A DNA stretch of 64,000 nucleotides from Rhynochetos jubatus (lineage: Eukaryota; Chordata; Aves; Eurypygiformes; Rhynochetidae). The translations under genes and the position numbers were made by a program. Of the stretch, positions 51,180 through 64,000 are shown piece by piece; position 1 is the first letter of the stretch, and each line of letters opens with the position of its first letter. The notes beneath the pieces were generated by a model. It did no database searches, was not told the DNA's origin, and worked only from the letters and a program-made list of their open reading frames with translations. Location: assembly GCA_027574665.1 (NCBI GenBank), contig CM050655.1:12023170-12087169 (forward strand), given 5' to 3'.

Positions 51180-54100
51180 AATGTACAATATTCAATTAAA
51201 ATTGTTCACTAGTCAGAAAGACTGAAGTCTCCATATAGTCAGACACTGCTGCGGGCACCTTGTGCCTCTCATCATGTAAGCTGCCTTACATGAAACAGCA
51301 ACTCTTCTCCACAGCCTTGAGGAGAGTTGGTAGACCTCATTTCAAAGCTCACGAACAACCTACATAATCTTGTCTTTGCATTAGCATTTTCTGTTAACTT
51401 TTTGACATATATTTGTCCCTGCCTCAGTTACTCTTACCCTATAACAGACTTAAAACTCTATGCTAAACTGTTTGTCTGCAAGTCATAAAAGTCACATAGT
51501 CTAATGGCACAACTCAGAACTTTGATGCTACGGGGGAGCATAAAGAGTCACAGAGTGGTATCTCCTGGAAGAGCTGCACTGAATGCTCATCAGCATGTAT
51601 GAATACCCACCAGCCAGAACAATGATACAAGTACCCTCACATCAGTGGGAGCAACCCCTTCCCTTCCTCTCTGATAGCCAACAGGGCACATCTGAGCCAG
51701 AAGCTCTACCTTCCTCTCCTTATCACTCCAATTATTTACATAACAGGACAGAAACTTTAGATGATCTCACTTCAAAGCCAGGAAACAGAGTTTGCACCAT
51801 TTATTCCACCATGTCAGATGCTCCAAGTAACACATTTTGGTCTATTCTTTCTCATGTCAGAATTAAAGGACAGAAATTTTGCTACTATTAGCTGCTAGGG
51901 TAGGATTGGAATAGAGACCCCCAAATCACGTCAGGGGCCAAACCAAACAGTCTTTTAGTTTAAGAAAATATGTATCTTGCAAAAATGACAAAAAGTGCTG
52001 TGGATATTTTCACCTTCCATTTAATGTTTGCAAGAGTTACATTTTATCACTTGCAAATACAGCAGACATTGATAAAGCTGGTGGCCCCAAAAACAATCTG
52101 ATGGGAGGTTCCTGTAACTGGTAAAGTATCACCTCAGTACAAGACTCTAAGTTAGATGTGTTTCTGTGTCTTTCCCTTCCTGACATTGTAAGAACAATGG
52201 GTTGGAACAGAATATATCACAGAGTCACTTAGATTTATAACTTATCCCCTGTAAAAAGAGCATCCTGGTACCTGACTGAATTGCTCACTACCACAACTAC
52301 GCCACGCAGTACGGAGATGTATTTCTTATCTTAAATTGTAGTGGCTATCACATCAAACTATTTTTTTATCCTGACACTATCATACGTGCTGCTTTTCTCC
52401 ACCACCACGAAACTGGAGCATACAGTAATCAGCTGATTGACTGCCCTGGATGAGTCTAAAGTAACATCTTCACTTATGTGTACACTCTAATGAACATGCC
52501 ATAAAAGGGATTTATTTTTGTTACTTTCAAAATTTAGTACAGAGGTGGCTGATATATCCAAGAATAGATATAATATTGTAATGTAATAACATAATCTTAC
52601 ACTAAAATACCAAGTACTATGGCCATACATAGCTTGTTTTCTAAATTATATTAAGTTTTTCAGCCAAGATAAAAACCAAGTCTAATTTCATTAATAAATG
52701 ATTTTTGAAATCCATAAGACATCAAATGATAGCAATAACTGCTCTGCCAATTTCGCAGCAAAGTTCAAGCCTTTAAGACCTTTACAAGAAAAATTAAGTC
52801 TTGTGAAACTGAATTCCTACAGAAGATACATTTGACAGTTATAATGTTACAATATGATAAAAGCTGATCACGTTGTGGCATCCTACAATCGTTGCTAAAG
52901 CATCTACCATCTGTCCTAAATGGGTAGATGTGATAGTTGTGTCCACAATACCTGAGATCCACACATGCTGCTAATTGGCAACACACCTCTAGGGGAAAAA
53001 CCCCAAACTAACCCCTCACAAAAAGCCCCAGCTAAAACAGCACTGCCATGTCACATACAGAAGTTCAGGAAAATCCAGCTGAGGTCATTCAATATTGCCC
53101 TGTGCAGTGTGAAGGATCACATTCATATTTATGGATGTATTAAAAAAAAGCTGTGAGTAATCAGGGAAATCCCAATAAATGCTTTGATGCAGCTGTCTGT
53201 TTCAGAAATGATCATTTGATTATATGACAAGAAAATTTTTATTAAATATGCCTTAAAAAAAAAAAGTGAAAAAGAAAATGAAACTAGGCTAAGACTTGGC
53301 TAGCAGTGAAGCGAAAGCTCTGATCTGGATGTGGGATGCTCACAGCAAAGGGTGGAAAGGACAGTCTAAGCTCCATTCCAGCAGTGGAAATCAATAAAGT
53401 GATGCTGAAGTGCTGCACTGTAGGAGCAGGCTCGGGCACACGCTTAAGCACAGACCATGGTGAAGGGCTCTATAAATAACGTTAATTACAGCCTCCTTGC
53501 AAAGTAAACGTGAAAATGGAATTCTCTATTTTGTATGCAGATTTCCACCAAAATAACTATCTGTCTAGGCACTTGACCAAAAATATCAACAAGACTGTAT
53601 GAATAGAATAATTTAAATCCTTCTGATTAAACGGTATGAAAAGAGAATCACAGGTAAAGCTAATCTGCAGCTGCTAAAACGCTTGCAAACAGTACATCCC
53701 TAAATGATACCTGTTAAATCCAACAAAGATTATTTTATCATGAGTTCTTCACAGCTTTCATTGGTAAGGTACTTCCTCTAGATTATGTTTTTTAAGGTCA
53801 CCAAAGAGAAACTGCATTGTGCATTGCACTTCACAGTCACTCACGACATCCTTTCTGTGAAAACATACACGCGGAAACACATCTTCCTGGTGAGAAGTTT
53901 TTCTATTTGAGCATATTTGTGCTTACGTATTAAAAACTAAGCAGAGTATGAGCATTTATTCAATCCTTTTGACCCCATTTTTAATTTCAAATATTATTAT
54001 TGTATGTATATCCTAGTCAAAGAGCTCACAGACACTTTCTGTGGACATTTCTAAGAATTCTTTCAAATGTTATGGAGAGGCAAGGGAGATTTAAAACAGA

Positions 54101-55622
54101 TGACTGCAGCACATGTAGGAATAACACAGCACTCCAAATCCCTATATTTCAGATGGGATACACTAGTAAAAAGTAAAGTGAACGGGGGCAGGCGGGTGGC
54201 AAATTGCATGTGAAGTGAAGCTGAAGAATAAAATATATCTAAAGCCAGCAGGAGAAAGGGAAGATATTACAAAGAACCTACTTAGAAGAGTTAGGGAAGG
54301 ATGTGTAAAGCTTATGGCCAACAAGCCAATACCATCACAGTTTGCATTTTCCCCAGATACATCCACATAGAGCTCCATATCCCTATTAGACTAAAACATT
54401 TTAGTTCTCAAGGATGGCAATGTGCAGAAGGCTGGAGCAGTACCAGAAAACTGCAGAGGTTATGAAAGATGATAATGCCATGAACCCCCATCTCTTTCCT
54501 TCTTCCCTCTGATACTGCCCATCCATTTGAAACGGGAATAATTCTTTTTCTTCCCTAAGTGTGGTGATCACATTGCCTTTGACTATGTGAAGAAGCAAGC
54601 AAAAAGTGGTTTCTCTGCACAAAGTCTAGAATTTGGCAACCCTAAGGTATATGAGTACTTCTGAACTGGAAATTTTGAAAATGGCATTTGGAACCTCAGT
54701 GTCAGACTATGCTGGAAGATAAAGCTGTAGTACTATAAAAAATAAGCATATCTTAAGACAAAAGTGATTTGTGACATTTAACAGGAATGTCTTAAGTGCA
54801 GTGCCCCTAAGGTAAACTTATATAAATCTATAATCTGATTCTAGCCTCATAAACAGGAGTAATCCAATTTAAAAGATGGAATTAATAGAACCTATAAAAA
54901 ATGAAAGATCTTGCAGTGTATCCAGACCAACATGTTTTCTTCCACTTCTAAAAGCTGCAAAATAACAATCTCAAAAATGCTATTAATTAGAATGATCCAT
55001 CTCCTAATTTCAGTTGATCACCTACAAATTGTTTTCTCCTAACACCATTACAGACATTGTATTGATAATCAGATGCCAATAAGAATACATATTGCATCCC
55101 TCCTCGATTCTTTAAGAGAGGAATAGGAGATTGTGATAAAGAAATACTCCAATGGTCTAACAAATTTTGATCAAGTATTTATTTTCACCCAGAGAATGCA
55201 ACATGCCTTGTCCTGGGTTAGACAGAGTTATGCAGGAAATACACGTTCGTAAGCCATGACATTGTATAGGCCATCAGGCTGTCCCAGAGTCTTGCCTGAA
55301 ATGAGCCATAAAAAATGAAAAACATTTCCTTTGCTCTTCAGGTATGCTAAATATAGACTTCTGTGCCTGCAACCAGAATGACCTTAACTGGAATACATGG
55401 AAATTTATATTGATTATCCTGATTGTTACTAGGTGATGCTTTTATTGACAAGGGAAAAAAAAAGTATTCTTAACAGTGAGGGTCAGACAGGATGTCTTGT
55501 CACTTAACGTGTGCAGCACGCCACTATAAGCAGAAAACAGGCTTCCTAGATTTACCAGGTCAGACTGCTGATTACTTGACTATTATCTGTTCTAGGAAGG
55601 ACTGCTCTTGTGTTGTTTGTGG

Positions 55623-55690
55623 AAAAAACCCCAACCAACCAACCACAACAACCAAAAAAACCCCCAACAAACCCCAAACCAAAAAACCCC
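55623..55690 (+). repeat. A/C-rich low-complexity tract
   Basis: A mixture of CCAACCAACCAACC and AACCCC units over nearly 70 bp, the longest of this type here. Confidence 0.85.
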
Positions 55691-58160
55691 AGAGATCCAT
55701 TTAATCTCTAAATAGACTGGGGGACTGGGGCAGGAAAAACAATGAAAAATACATTTCCGATGTAGTTCTAATCATTCCTAAGCGAGTGAAATGGTCATGT
55801 GTCGAGTCTTAGACACAGTTACAACTGTTATCAGGTAATTGTTTAAACCTGACAGAGTTTGTAGTGAAATACAAACCAGAAGTAATATTTTAATAGTAAA
55901 TCAGGTAATGGTTATTGAAGACTTTTCCAGAAATTGCAGAATTCAGGTTATATACTTATACTTAAGGTATATATTGAGCAGTACTGGCAGAGATGACATT
56001 TTTCTCTTTGCAAATCTGTTTCTGTAGTTTCACAATGGAAAGACATTTTCAAGTTGACATGACTTTTCCAATATTCTTTCATAAAAGTGCCATACAACAA
56101 CTTATGAGCAAACTGTTAAAAATAAAGCCATTTCTTCATTGTGTGAGTGACTGTGGGTGTTGGATCATAGGTGTGTGCGGTCTGCTGTCAATACGCACAG
56201 GGGGCAGGGGAACACAGATAGGAGAAGGAAGAGAAAGGGTGACAGCCCCTAATATAAAAAAGCCTACCACCACAACAGAGAAAACTGCCTTTCATTAATT
56301 CCTCCCTTGATCTATTTAACACTCCAACATATATAATTGAATAAAGTTCAATCTCTTCCTGAAATGAAACACCCGACTTCAAAGCTAGATGAAGAAAAAA
56401 AAGCGCTTTTCCTTCAATTGTTTCTATGAGTGACATAGCACATCTTCCTCTGACCTATTATAGAGAATCAGTTTTTGAAATATGCTACTCAATGGCAGGC
56501 TCTATCCTTCCTTGTCCAAAGATGACAAACTGCAGTTATTTTGTAATCAGCCTTTTAAAATGGACCAGTGGGATCTTCCATATGGATTCACTGTCTAACA
56601 CAAGTCTTGGTTGTGCTAAGTTTATTAAACCTATAATGCAATCACCTAAGTCATATATGATGACAAAAATCCAGTATCCTTTACTACTCCATATCAATAC
56701 CATAAAGCAATTTCACTAGCCAAACCACCTACTTACCCAATATTTACAAATACCATACATAATCAAAGCAGAAAAGCAAACATGGGTTTTTCACTGTCCT
56801 TAGTAACCTCAAATATAAATAAGCAGAGGTTTTTGGCTTAAAAAAGCAAAAAAGATACCTATTGTGCAAAAAAGTGTAAACAGAACCAGTCATTAAAAGG
56901 TATGCTTAGATAGGTGGGTGTTTAAAACACTGGAATTCTTACTGCAGCAGTATGTGCAGCTCTGTGACCAGCAGACTCTTGGGCACTCCTTGCATAGAGT
57001 TCTAGCCCCCACAGTCTATGTTACGTGCAAAATATAACCTACTAACTCAAATTAAACTAAAGTCAACACAAACAGATAAAATCAACTAAATTAAATTGAA
57101 TGCATAGCATTAGAAAGCACAAAACTGGGGACCCAGTAAGGAGTTGGGTAAAGACAGTATTTCTTGAACACATATATGAATCCCTTCAGATGGGAATGCC
57201 AGAGCACTTACCCAGGACACTCACCCCTTTCCTTTTTTTTTTTTTTTTAAATAATCTCCACAACAGAGATGCAATTTACTGTATAGTACTGTATAGGTTT
57301 CATATCAGGGTTTGAATACTTTGTTTCTTTGAAGTCCTTGCAATCAATTATGTGATTGGATTAAGATAGGTATTTGCTTTTTCTTTTTTTAAACAAATCA
57401 GGTTGACCATGGCATAAAGAAAAAGTACATATCTTACAGAATGGACATCATCAGCTTTAAGGAAAAAAAATAAAATCACAGTTCTGTCAATTTTCTTTTA
57501 AAATGTTGCAGCTGTTAAAAATAAGCAGACCAAGTAACGACAAAGGAAATTATATTGAAAAGGAGGCAAAGAACAGGAAGAAAAGCTTTTCTTACATATC
57601 ATTTGCCCTAGAACCAGGCTAGCTGAAATACTCTAACGTTAGCAGAGAAATTGAATCAGACTTTTTAAAACTCATACTTATCAGTAGGATAATACACTAT
57701 ATTTTTTCAGGATGTAAATTGTCAGTGTACCTCTCTGAAATAGGGATGTCATATTATGCTCTTGGTGCAAATGCCAGAGAGATTAAAGGTCACAGCTATA
57801 AAAACCCAGTCATTGCCCAGATTTAGATAATACAACTTTAAACTAATTTGTTGACTCCAGTGTTTCAGAATCCTTTAGCCTTGGAGAAATTTAATGGAGA
57901 TACTTTAGTAAAATCTGAATTCTCTAAATCCTCTGCAGGAACCATTGAACTAAATGAGTCTTTCAGCATTTAAGAAGGTGTTATGTGGATTTGACTTAAA
58001 TACCTCATCCAAATTTATGCAGGAACTACTGAATTATCATTCTTCTCCTGATCTGATGGTTTGTCTTTTATAAAAGGCAGGTAAGAAAAGGAAATAAAAA
58101 TTAACAAGAGATGCTAATAACAGTCATCCAGACCTATTTTCCTCCCCTCAACAACAGACC

Positions 58161-58177
58161 TTTTTTTTTTTTTTTTT
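58161..58177 (+). repeat. Poly-T run
   Basis: About 17 consecutive T in AT-rich intron sequence; no adjacent element was recognised. Confidence 0.85.
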
Positions 58178-58724
58178 AATTTGAAGGTGTTCACTTAAAA
58201 AAACATAGATGAAATTTTCATGTATTTAATCAATTCATATAGCTCATACAGAATAGTTACATAGTGGTTCTAGACTACAGTATTCACTTAAAACTCAGAT
58301 TAGTTTTTATATAAAGATATAACACCTATCTGGTTACAAGTCTTATGTATAACAGATTGAAGTGGCAACTTCTGTAATTGAGTTTCAACAATCAGAATCA
58401 AGATTGAAAAAAGATTTTGCATTTAGATTTTTATTGTAGTAAGAATGTGAGAATTTGAAGGGGGCACAGTTACAAGTCAGCAACAGGCAGTTGGAATATA
58501 GTTGTGTTTCAAACCCTAGTGAGTGAGATGCATAATCTTGTATGCAGAAGGCACTGGGGTCTAGACTTAACTTACGCCGCTTGTCCAATCAAAATCAATG
58601 TACTTATTTAAAACAGACAGATGCTTAACTTCAGTGCTGGATGGAGCCTAACTGACATGAACCTCCACCTCTTGGCTGCTACCACATCTATTACGTATGT
58701 CAAATTTTGTTATGCAGTTTCAAA

Positions 58725-58780
58725 GAAAAAAAAACAACAAAACAAAAACAACAAAACCCCAAAATCAATAAACCCACCAC
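58725..58780 (+). repeat. A-rich tract with CAA/CCCC units
   Basis: AAACAACAAAACAAAAAC-type sequence passing into ACCCC units. Confidence 0.8.
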
Positions 58781-59654
58781 CTTTTACTTGTGACTGAGTT
58801 TGGATGAATTCTGTGATTTCAAAAGATGACTTCCTCTCCTGTCTTCTATACTTCATTTTCCATCTTTAACAAGAAAATTTCTAGTGTTGAAGTCCTTTGT
58901 TTCCCTTTCAGCTGAAGAACAGTCTTTAAATAAGACTATTCAGGAACTATCAAACCCAAGCACATTGGGATGACTAGAGAACAGACATCATGTTCATTCA
59001 TCAACAGAAATTAAATTTTTCCCTCTCCATTCTTAGCTCAATAATACAGAGCAGTTTATTGTGTTGGAGAAAAATTCAAATCCGATAGCACTGCATTACT
59101 CTGCTGCTAAAAAGATGGCTAGAAATGCAAACGCACCACAGACAATTGGGAAGAAGCAGTCACCAAAAATCAATAGAAGGGCTAAGACTGACCATAATTT
59201 ACATGCCAAAAATAACCCATCTGTACCAGAAACCTAAGAATACTTCTGAAGTATTGCCAAATATTTAGCTCTTGACATATTCGAACGGACAAGGAAGATG
59301 AAAGGAGCAAAGACACAAAACTTCCCTCTGAGATTAAGACTACTATCAAACAAAATAATAGAAACCCCAAAAACTTTACTGGAGCAGGATAAGGAGGAGC
59401 ACTTCAACTTCTAACTTTCACAATAAATCTGGATTTGGTACAAGACTGAAAAAAGTAATCAAAAACCTACAGTCAGTGTTGACAAGCACAAGGTCACACT
59501 CACCTTACGTTAAATCTTTTAAAATCATGGTCCCAGGAGACCTATCCTTGCTTTCATCATTTAGAAACCCTGCTTAGTATCATCTCAATTTTTCACAGCT
59601 CTGCTCCAGTAAAATCAAATGTTATGAGGTTGACAAGTGATAATTTCTAATAAA

Positions 59655-60295
59655 AATCATAGAATGGTTTGGGTTGGAAGGGACATTAAAGATCATCTAG
59701 TTCCAACCCCCACACTTTCAATTTAAACCCGTTACCTCTTGTCCTGTCACTACAGACCCTGGTAAAAAGTTCCCCTCCAGCATTTTTGTCAGCCCCTTCA
59801 GGTACTGGAAGGTGCTATAAGGTCTCCCCAGAGCTTTCTCTTCTCCAGGCTGAACAAGCCCAGTTCTCTCAGCCTTTCTTCACAGGAGAGGTGCTCCAGT
59901 CCTCTGGACTCACTCCAACAGGTCCATGTCCTTCTTACATTGAGGACTCTACAGCTGGACACAGCACTCAAGGTGGGGTCTCACAAGAGCAGAGGAGAGG
60001 GGGAGAAGCCCCGCCCTTGACCTGCTGGCCACAATTCTCTGGATACAGCCCAGGATACGACTGGCTTTCTGGGCTGCCAGCGCACACTGATGGCTCGTGC
60101 CCAGCTTTTCATCCACCAGTAACCCCAAGTGCTTCTCCTCAGGGCTGCTCTCGATCCATTCTCCACCCAGCCTGTACTTGTGCTTGGGATTGCCCTGACC
60201 CAGGTGCAGGACCTTGCACCTGGCCTTGCTGAACTCCATGAGGTTGGCACAGGCCCACCTCTCCAGTCTGTCCAGGTCCCTCTGGATGGCATCTT
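59655..60295 (-). mobile_element. CR1 LINE copy, 5'-truncated
   Basis: The plus strand starts AATCATAGAATGGTTTGGG, the reverse complement of the CR1 3' terminus, so the element runs on the minus strand, in sense with NRG3. Its 5' break is near 60295 in the IQRDL region. It includes the ORF2 C-terminal segment and the 3' UTR, about 640 bp in all. The copy is comparatively well conserved. Confidence 0.94.
59949..60239 (-). pseudogene. CR1 ORF2 C-terminal fragment
   Basis: An open 96-residue stretch containing [47 protein letters not shown] and [13 protein letters not shown], the post-RT part of CR1 ORF2. It begins inside the protein and continues out of frame toward the tail, so it is a broken remnant, not a gene. 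Confidence 0.88.
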
Positions 60296-63200
60296 TTCAT
60301 ATGTTCATATGCACTTCTAATTCCATCTAAACAGTGCTTACAGCACTTGATGATTTCTAGGTCAGACAGCACTGGACAGGCAACACAATTTTTTCATGAT
60401 ATAAGTCTTGATCGTTAAAATATATATAGTACTCCAAATCAAATAAAATATCAAAACCTGGAAAAATATTTTTAGAAGATAAGAATGTGAATAGGCTTAA
60501 TCAACATTTTTCATTTTAAGAATGTAATTTTTTCATGTTTAGCTTTTGTTACTTTATACTACTGCTGAAATAAGGAAACTTAGAGTCTGTGCTGCATAAA
60601 CTGAGTCTTGAGTGCCAATATTAACTCTAAGATATGCAAATGCTAGATTAAATTCACTAGAGGGGGCAAATGTTCAACAGGACCTTTCAGCAGCAACCCT
60701 GCAAGTGACTGCACTTCAGAACTTCAATTTCTCTGTTCTCTTTTCCTTTTGAAGGAAGATTTTAGTGCTGACCTGTTCCAGGAGAAAGTTGCCATAGCCT
60801 GTTTTAGTAGTACAATACAAGTTCATCTCATATATCCATACCAAACCAACTTACCTAAGGCAGCATTTTGACCAGCCCCAAGCACGACACAATGCAATAA
60901 TACTGACCCTACCCTGGTGCTTTGTTTTTCAAATTTAACTGAATAGAAAGATCAACATAGACTTTCCTAGTTCATGTTGCACCATTAAAAAACCCTCCTC
61001 TTTAACAACAAACCTAAAACTGTAAACCACAAAAGCATTAGAAACTGTCTTTGAATATTATCTAATAAACAAAATGTTTAACCAGCTAACTGAGCAATCA
61101 TTTCTCTGCTGCTTTGGATTTAACCAACCAGAAGAACTGAAAAGCTTTGATTAGGTTTTTCCACAATATACCTCTGCTGCGTGATAAATGATTTACTACG
61201 GATGATAAATGAATATAGTCTTTCATTATGTATGGCATTCATCAGCTATGAGAAAGCTTTTGAATAAATGGAAAGTGATTTCATACCATATTCAAAGGCT
61301 CATGCAGGTAGTGCACAGATGAAAGCCACATTCAATACTTGAAAAAACAAATGAAAATGAGACCTTTACTTTACATTATGTCTGCCCAAGATTACCATCT
61401 TTATAAAAGACGTTCAAAACTGTTCTTGAAAACACCTTTCAGGGACTGGACTTAGGTAGGAAGAAGAGATGTCTGAAAATCAATAAAGAAAGGACTAAAA
61501 GGTGCAAGATTTATAGATGCTATGATGGTGTTCGGTAAGAACTTACCTCACCTTCAAGTGGCCATTTGTTAAAGATGGCAATTATAACAATAAGTGAGGC
61601 AATTCTAAAGAGAGACAAAACCTCACCAGTAGCAGGTTTTCTGGATGTGTTTCTTTTCTGAGATTCCACGCCACACATATTACAAGCTCAACATGAAAGT
61701 CTTTTGCTCCCAGCTACGTAATTAAATCAACAACCCCAGACTTTTTTCTAAAGCTTTCAAGTTTTTAATTTTCTTTCAATTAAAAAACATAGCCCAAAAT
61801 ACTCAGAGAAATTAAATTCTCTGTTTAAGCCCAAGCTAGAAGTACAATGGATCCTTGGCTTATCATGAAAAAGCCATGCAAGATTTCCCATCCAGCCCTG
61901 CAGAGTTTAAAACATTTTTCAGATTCCAGCAAAACTTCCTATTTTTTTTTTTTTTTGAGAAATTTTAAAATACACATAGGAACCCAGATGTTTGTCTAGT
62001 AATAATATCTATATGGAATAACGCTTGTCACAGACTCCTCTCCTAGAAAGCTCACTGCCACATCAAGCCAATGACTCTGTCTCTACAGAGTGCCTCTGCC
62101 AGACACCTCAGCAATTCAGTGAGGTATTTGTTTTGTACCTGCTTTTATACCTGTTTTGGAAAGAATAATTGAAGCCACTCTGGAGATGTCAGTTAAAATA
62201 TCCTTAACTACTAACAGATGGTCTACACAAATGATGCCCTCTCACTTTATGGCAGGAAATAAACATGCCTCTGTATTTTATATGATCAGCACACATTATA
62301 GATAAGAACAATTTGACATACAATGTAATTGCCAAGCAAAGTTCAAATAGAAAAAGATTTTCCAAAATAATTCTTCCTTAGCATAGTAAGTATAATTTAG
62401 AACCCCGAAAATGAACGGTGTTAAAATTCAAGCAAACCACTTTCTGGAGATATTTGAAGCTGCTAACTGAACAACTCCAAATCTTTAAAGTTGCCCCATT
62501 ATACAGAAAGATTTAGTATCAATTCTTGCACAGAGTAATTTTTTTCTGAAGAGACAACTATATGGATTGTCATGCCATTATGGCATATGTATCAGTATGT
62601 AGATTTAGCATAAAGCTAGAAGTTAAAACCCTCCTGCTTCTGGATGAACAGCTTACCAGTCGGCAAAAGGTCTTGGGCTCAGTTGACAATGCCTAGCAAG
62701 TTTAACTCCCACAGAAGGCAGGAAGCTGCAGCCTTTGTCACATTACAGCACCAACTGCAGCTGGCAATCCACCGGCTTAAAGCATCAAAACATGCAATGA
62801 AGACTCCAGCGCACAGTTGTTCTGAGTTTACTCTGCTCTCTCCTTGGAGAGTCTCCAACAGACTTTTCCTTTTGCCACCAAACTAAGTAATCCTGAAGTA
62901 ATCAATATTGTTACCATCAAACGTTTCTAACAAGAGGGGTGAGTGGTTTTCAAAAATTTATAGCAGAGATAAAAGCATGGTATTAATTTCTGATTCCAAT
63001 ATTTTCAAAGCTATTTGTATTACATTACCTCCAAGTAGATTAGCTACCCAAAACACATGATATGCAGTAAGTAGGGACACCTTTATGTCTTCCTATGTCC
63101 ATTTTAATACTTGCCCAACATGCAAAGCAGCTCTCTGACTGATGCAAGGCTCGCTACTGGCCACGTGCTAATGCACAATATCCAAACCACGTTATTTCAT

Positions 63201-64000
63201 GGTTACTTGTGGGCAGAAAGTAGTATAACCAGTTCATTTTAATTTGCTGGCTTTCCTGCAGCTTCTGTAAGAACAGCAGCAGAAACAGAAACATTATTAG
63301 AAACAAGGGTACTCCCAATAATTGGGTCATTATTAACACCCAGGTTAACACTACGGAGAGGATTAAATCTTTCCTAGCCATTCAGCTCTGCAAAATGCCA
63401 AACTCTTAAATGAAGGTTATTAAAGTGATTACATTCAAGCAAATAAATGGAAGGTACATAAAAAAGTAATTACGCATTGAAGAGAACTTTATTCACAAAA
63501 AGACCTGCTACATTTGAGTTGACAACTTACGTCTCTTCTCAAAACTTATTTTAGAAGTAGGCGGTTGCATGAAAAGTCACCCATGCCCTGCCACCACCTG
63601 CCAAACCCAATGCAAAAGAAAATTTTAAGAACTGGAATATTACTAAGCAAAGGTAACTCCAACAGGCAGCACTGATCTGATGTGCCTGCTGCCAGAAAAT
63701 ACTGGTCATACATACAAGACTCTTGCTTGATTCCATTTTCAAAATAATGGCAGCTGAAGGCAGTAATCAGGAAAGTCATTATGTCCTATTTAAGTTCATT
63801 TTGTAGATATAGGATTAGTCTCTGACAAGATGTCCCTATGAAATTTGAGGAATACATTTGCTTCTCTTGAATTCCTAATCATAAATCAACTGAACTCAGC
63901 GATGTGTTTCTGATAATTCTGTTCTGAATTCAGGTGAAAGAAAAGTGGCACAGCTCATACTGCCTCTAGACAGTGCTACCGCATTTTTCTCGTCACATAC

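Larger units (their letters stand above)
49852..64000 (-). other. NRG3: NRG3 intron upstream of the EGF-loop exon (partial)
   Basis: This stretch ends at the ctcag acceptor of the 49778-49851 exon. I saw no exon encoding the first four EGF cysteines on the minus strand, so the upstream exon is expected beyond the window; NRG3 introns in this part of the gene are known to be very long. Contents are a 5'-truncated minus-strand CR1 at 59.66-60.29 kb, A/C-rich tracts at 55.6 and 58.7 kb and several poly-T runs. I see no other gene, RNA gene or element I can support. Confidence 0.8.

Noticed and set aside
59786-60232. 148-codon plus-strand frame
   Set aside because: It is the antisense of the minus-strand CR1 copy and has no independent support.
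49852-64000. Possible NRG3 exon for the first half of the EGF domain
   Set aside because: No minus-strand stretch with the expected spaced cysteines and splice sites was seen.
1-64000. CRISPR arrays, bacterial operons, rRNA, tRNA genes or an intact provirus
   Set aside because: No regularly spaced direct repeats, ribosome-binding sites, rRNA blocks or cloverleaf with A/B boxes were recognised, and the only retroviral sequence is a solo LTR. A tRNAscan or Rfam run could still reveal small RNAs that I cannot see by eye.

Overview
This is vertebrate, most likely avian, nuclear DNA: AT-rich, almost wholly non-coding, with no operons and no ORF of convincing length outside transposons. The avian call rests on several chicken-repeat-1 (CR1) LINE copies that end in the family's ATTCTATGA-type 3' terminus, plus a full 1.08-kb solo LTR of a kind I recall as common in bird genomes. 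I cannot name the species from the sequence.

The one host gene I can support is neuregulin 3 (NRG3), on the minus strand. Two internal coding exons are visible with correct GT-AG splice sites and compatible phases. The first (49778-49851) encodes the C-terminal loop of the EGF-like domain and the start of the stalk. The second (9058-9084) is a 27-nt microexon for the juxtamembrane peptide TDHLGIEFM. Joined, they read ...SILSDP-TDHLGIEFM... The intron between them is 40,693 bp. The exon for the first part of the EGF domain must lie beyond base 64000. The transmembrane exon was not found below 9058 and is presumably before base 1.

Layout: 1-9057 is the intron downstream of the microexon, holding an ERVL-like solo LTR (3131-4210, with 5-bp target-site duplication), a MIR-type SINE relic near 6.0 kb and an old CR1/L3-like LINE relic near 6.7 kb. 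9085-49777 is the large intron, holding a CpG-rich patch at 11.75-12.0 kb, CR1 copies at 38.5 and 41.2-42.9 kb, a perfect 20-bp palindrome at 47.1 kb, and scattered A/C-rich tracts. 49852-64000 is the upstream intron, holding one minus-strand CR1 (59.65-60.3 kb).

NRG3 is a brain-expressed ligand of the ErbB4 receptor. The window therefore covers the part of the gene that completes the receptor-binding EGF fold and then, through a frame-preserving microexon, sets the length of the stalk before the membrane. I found no novel multi-gene system. The most interesting items are the microexon's regulatory layout, the CpG patch and the palindrome.
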